A stretch of DNA of 45,000 nucleotides from Tubiluchus corallicola (Eukaryota > Priapulida > Priapulimorpha > Priapulimorphida > Tubiluchidae): positions 15,987 to 60,986 of the forward strand of contig JAQGDQ010000859.1 of NCBI GenBank assembly GCA_030141605.1, written 5' to 3'. Below are positions 24,609-45,000 of the stretch, in pieces. The notes below the pieces were generated by a model. The model worked only from the letters and a program-made list of their open reading frames with translations. It did no database searches and was not told where the DNA came from. The translations under genes and the position numbers were made by a program. Position 1 is the first letter of the stretch, and each line of letters starts with the position of its first letter.

Positions 24609-25230
24609 TTTTATTTATTTATTTATTAAATATATCCACAATATATTTATTATTATGTGCACAAGATGCCAAGCCGCAAATGACCCGTGGGGTACTCAAG
24701 AAGTAATTACTTGTTTAGAGTACCCCAAATGAATGTGGACTGAGTGTAAGAGAAAAGAGCAGTAAAGGAGTAGAAAGAAAGGTTAATAGAGAATAGAAAG
24801 AAGGAGAAAGATGTGTTGGTATCTGTATGAGGTAACATAAACTATAGAAATGTAAAAATTGACATAGCCAGCAACACAATGGATTCCGACAGGGACAGCA
24901 GTGTAATTAATCAAATTGATTTATTCTGTATAATTAGAAAAGATTTCACTTTTAAAATTTCTTTTGAAGTTATTTATAGACAGAGAATTTTTTATGTATT
25001 CGTTGATGATATTCCAAAGTCTAGGGCCAGTGTTAGTGATGCCTTGCCGCGTCAGTCCTGCAATACTTAATACGAAATTCGTTAAATCTTGTTGAGTAAT
25101 GTCTTACGTTAATAGATAATGGGTTTAAAAAGAAAGCGGGGTGAAGTTTATGTTTGGTTTTGTAGATGTAAACAGTGGTATTCAGGTTTATTAGATCATT
25201 TAGCACTAGGATAGAATAATTCATAAAAAG
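24609..25230 (-). mobile_element. LINE relic: C-terminus of ORF2 plus 3' UTR
   Basis: On the minus strand, the frame from about 25230 reads SILVLNDLINLNTTVYIYKT and NVRHYSTRFNEFRIKYCRT. One frameshift near 25040 continues it as ITNTGPRLWNIINEYIKNSL, then SINNFK, stopping at TAA (24923-24921). The HYSTR ... GPRLWN ... IKNSLSINNFK pattern is the C-terminal end of many non-LTR retrotransposon ORF2 proteins. About 290 bp of 3' UTR follow, containing a 9-bp-stem near-palindrome, and the copy ends in a TAAA-type tetranucleotide run (+ strand 24609-24632). It is strongly 5'-truncated and inactive. The clade cannot be named from this fragment. Confidence 0.8.
24689..24726. repeat. Near-palindromic hairpin in the LINE 3' UTR
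   Basis: GGGGTACTC (24689-24697) pairs with GAGTACCCC (24718-24726). The loop itself contains the palindrome AAGTAATTACTT. It may be a recognition hairpin in the RNA for the element's reverse transcriptase. Confidence 0.85.
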
Positions 25231-25309
25231 ATTAAGACCTACATGTTAACGCTTGTTCAAATTAGCTATCAACGTTGTAGAGAGTTTAGTTTAACTAGAG
25301 TTGAAGGGT

Positions 25310-25359
25310 ATTTACATCCAGATATATGACTGAGATTTACATCCACATATATGACTGAG
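25310..25359. repeat. 25-bp tandem duplication
   Basis: ATTTACATCCA(G/C)ATATATG followed by ACTGAG occurs twice in direct tandem, upstream of the first Ig exon. Confidence 0.8.
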
Positions 25360-25476
25360 ACATGTCTACTGGTTCAGTGGCTCATTTTAAAAGCATACCT
25401 TCATATCAAATGTTGATAATAAAATTGTGCAATTATTCTTAATACTCTACTTTAAACAGTTTGATTTTTCTCGCAG

Positions 25477-44913
<19,437 letters not shown>

Positions 44914-45000
44914 CAGCAGATAGCTACTAAATTATTGTTATTTTTATATATCGTTATCCGAACTTCAGATCTTTATTTTGTTGAGAGATTTATATTTACA

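Overview
The window is AT-rich animal DNA. It has spliced genes with GT-AG introns and symmetric phase-1 immunoglobulin (Ig) exons, LINE relics, small terminal-inverted-repeat elements, and long micro- and minisatellites. It looks like an invertebrate metazoan, but the sequence alone does not fix the phylum. Two protein-coding genes can be assembled exon by exon, and both are incomplete.

Left part, minus strand (about 983 to 12,800): the 5' half of a proton-coupled oligopeptide transporter of the SLC15/POT (PTR2) family. Seven exon positions join in phase to give about 250 residues, from the initiator Met through the two POT signature regions to a segment resembling CYPLAFGVPAAL. The remaining exons lie beyond position 1. 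The fifth exon position is occupied by two tandem, phase-compatible, homologous exons (4840-4947 and 4671-4772). They are 67 bp apart, which suggests mutually exclusive splicing of a transmembrane segment. A possible alternative first exon lies at 12,771-12,798.

Middle part (about 12.8 to 25.4 kb): no intact gene was found. It holds diffuse AT-rich repeats, a 320-bp (ATT)n/(ATC)n block, and a broken minus-strand ORF1 relic with zinc-finger-like, coiled-coil and SGNH-esterase parts (21,745-23,191). A foldback element containing CCCTAA repeats and the 3' end of a LINE ORF2 (24,609-25,230) follow.

Right part, plus strand (25,477 to 44,913): a single-pass Ig-superfamily receptor or adhesion molecule. 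There are six Ig-like domains (D1-D6, with D3 split over two exons), a transmembrane exon, a short cytoplasmic exon and a long cytoplasmic tail exon ending in TAA. The assembled part is about 954 residues; the signal-peptide exon was not found. Every intron is phase 1, so every internal exon is a frame-neutral cassette. Three minisatellites (25-, 34- and 29-bp units) fill introns 1 and 2. A triplicated 56-bp segment at the transmembrane exon acceptor creates a second AG that would give a truncated, soluble product. The tail has a 72-bp duplication and three KSVKF motifs that resemble PP1 docking sites.

The most interesting leads are the duplicated transporter exon, the triplicated acceptor before the transmembrane exon, the 29-bp array with acceptor-like and donor-like sequences back to back about 69 times, and the repeated KSVKF tail.
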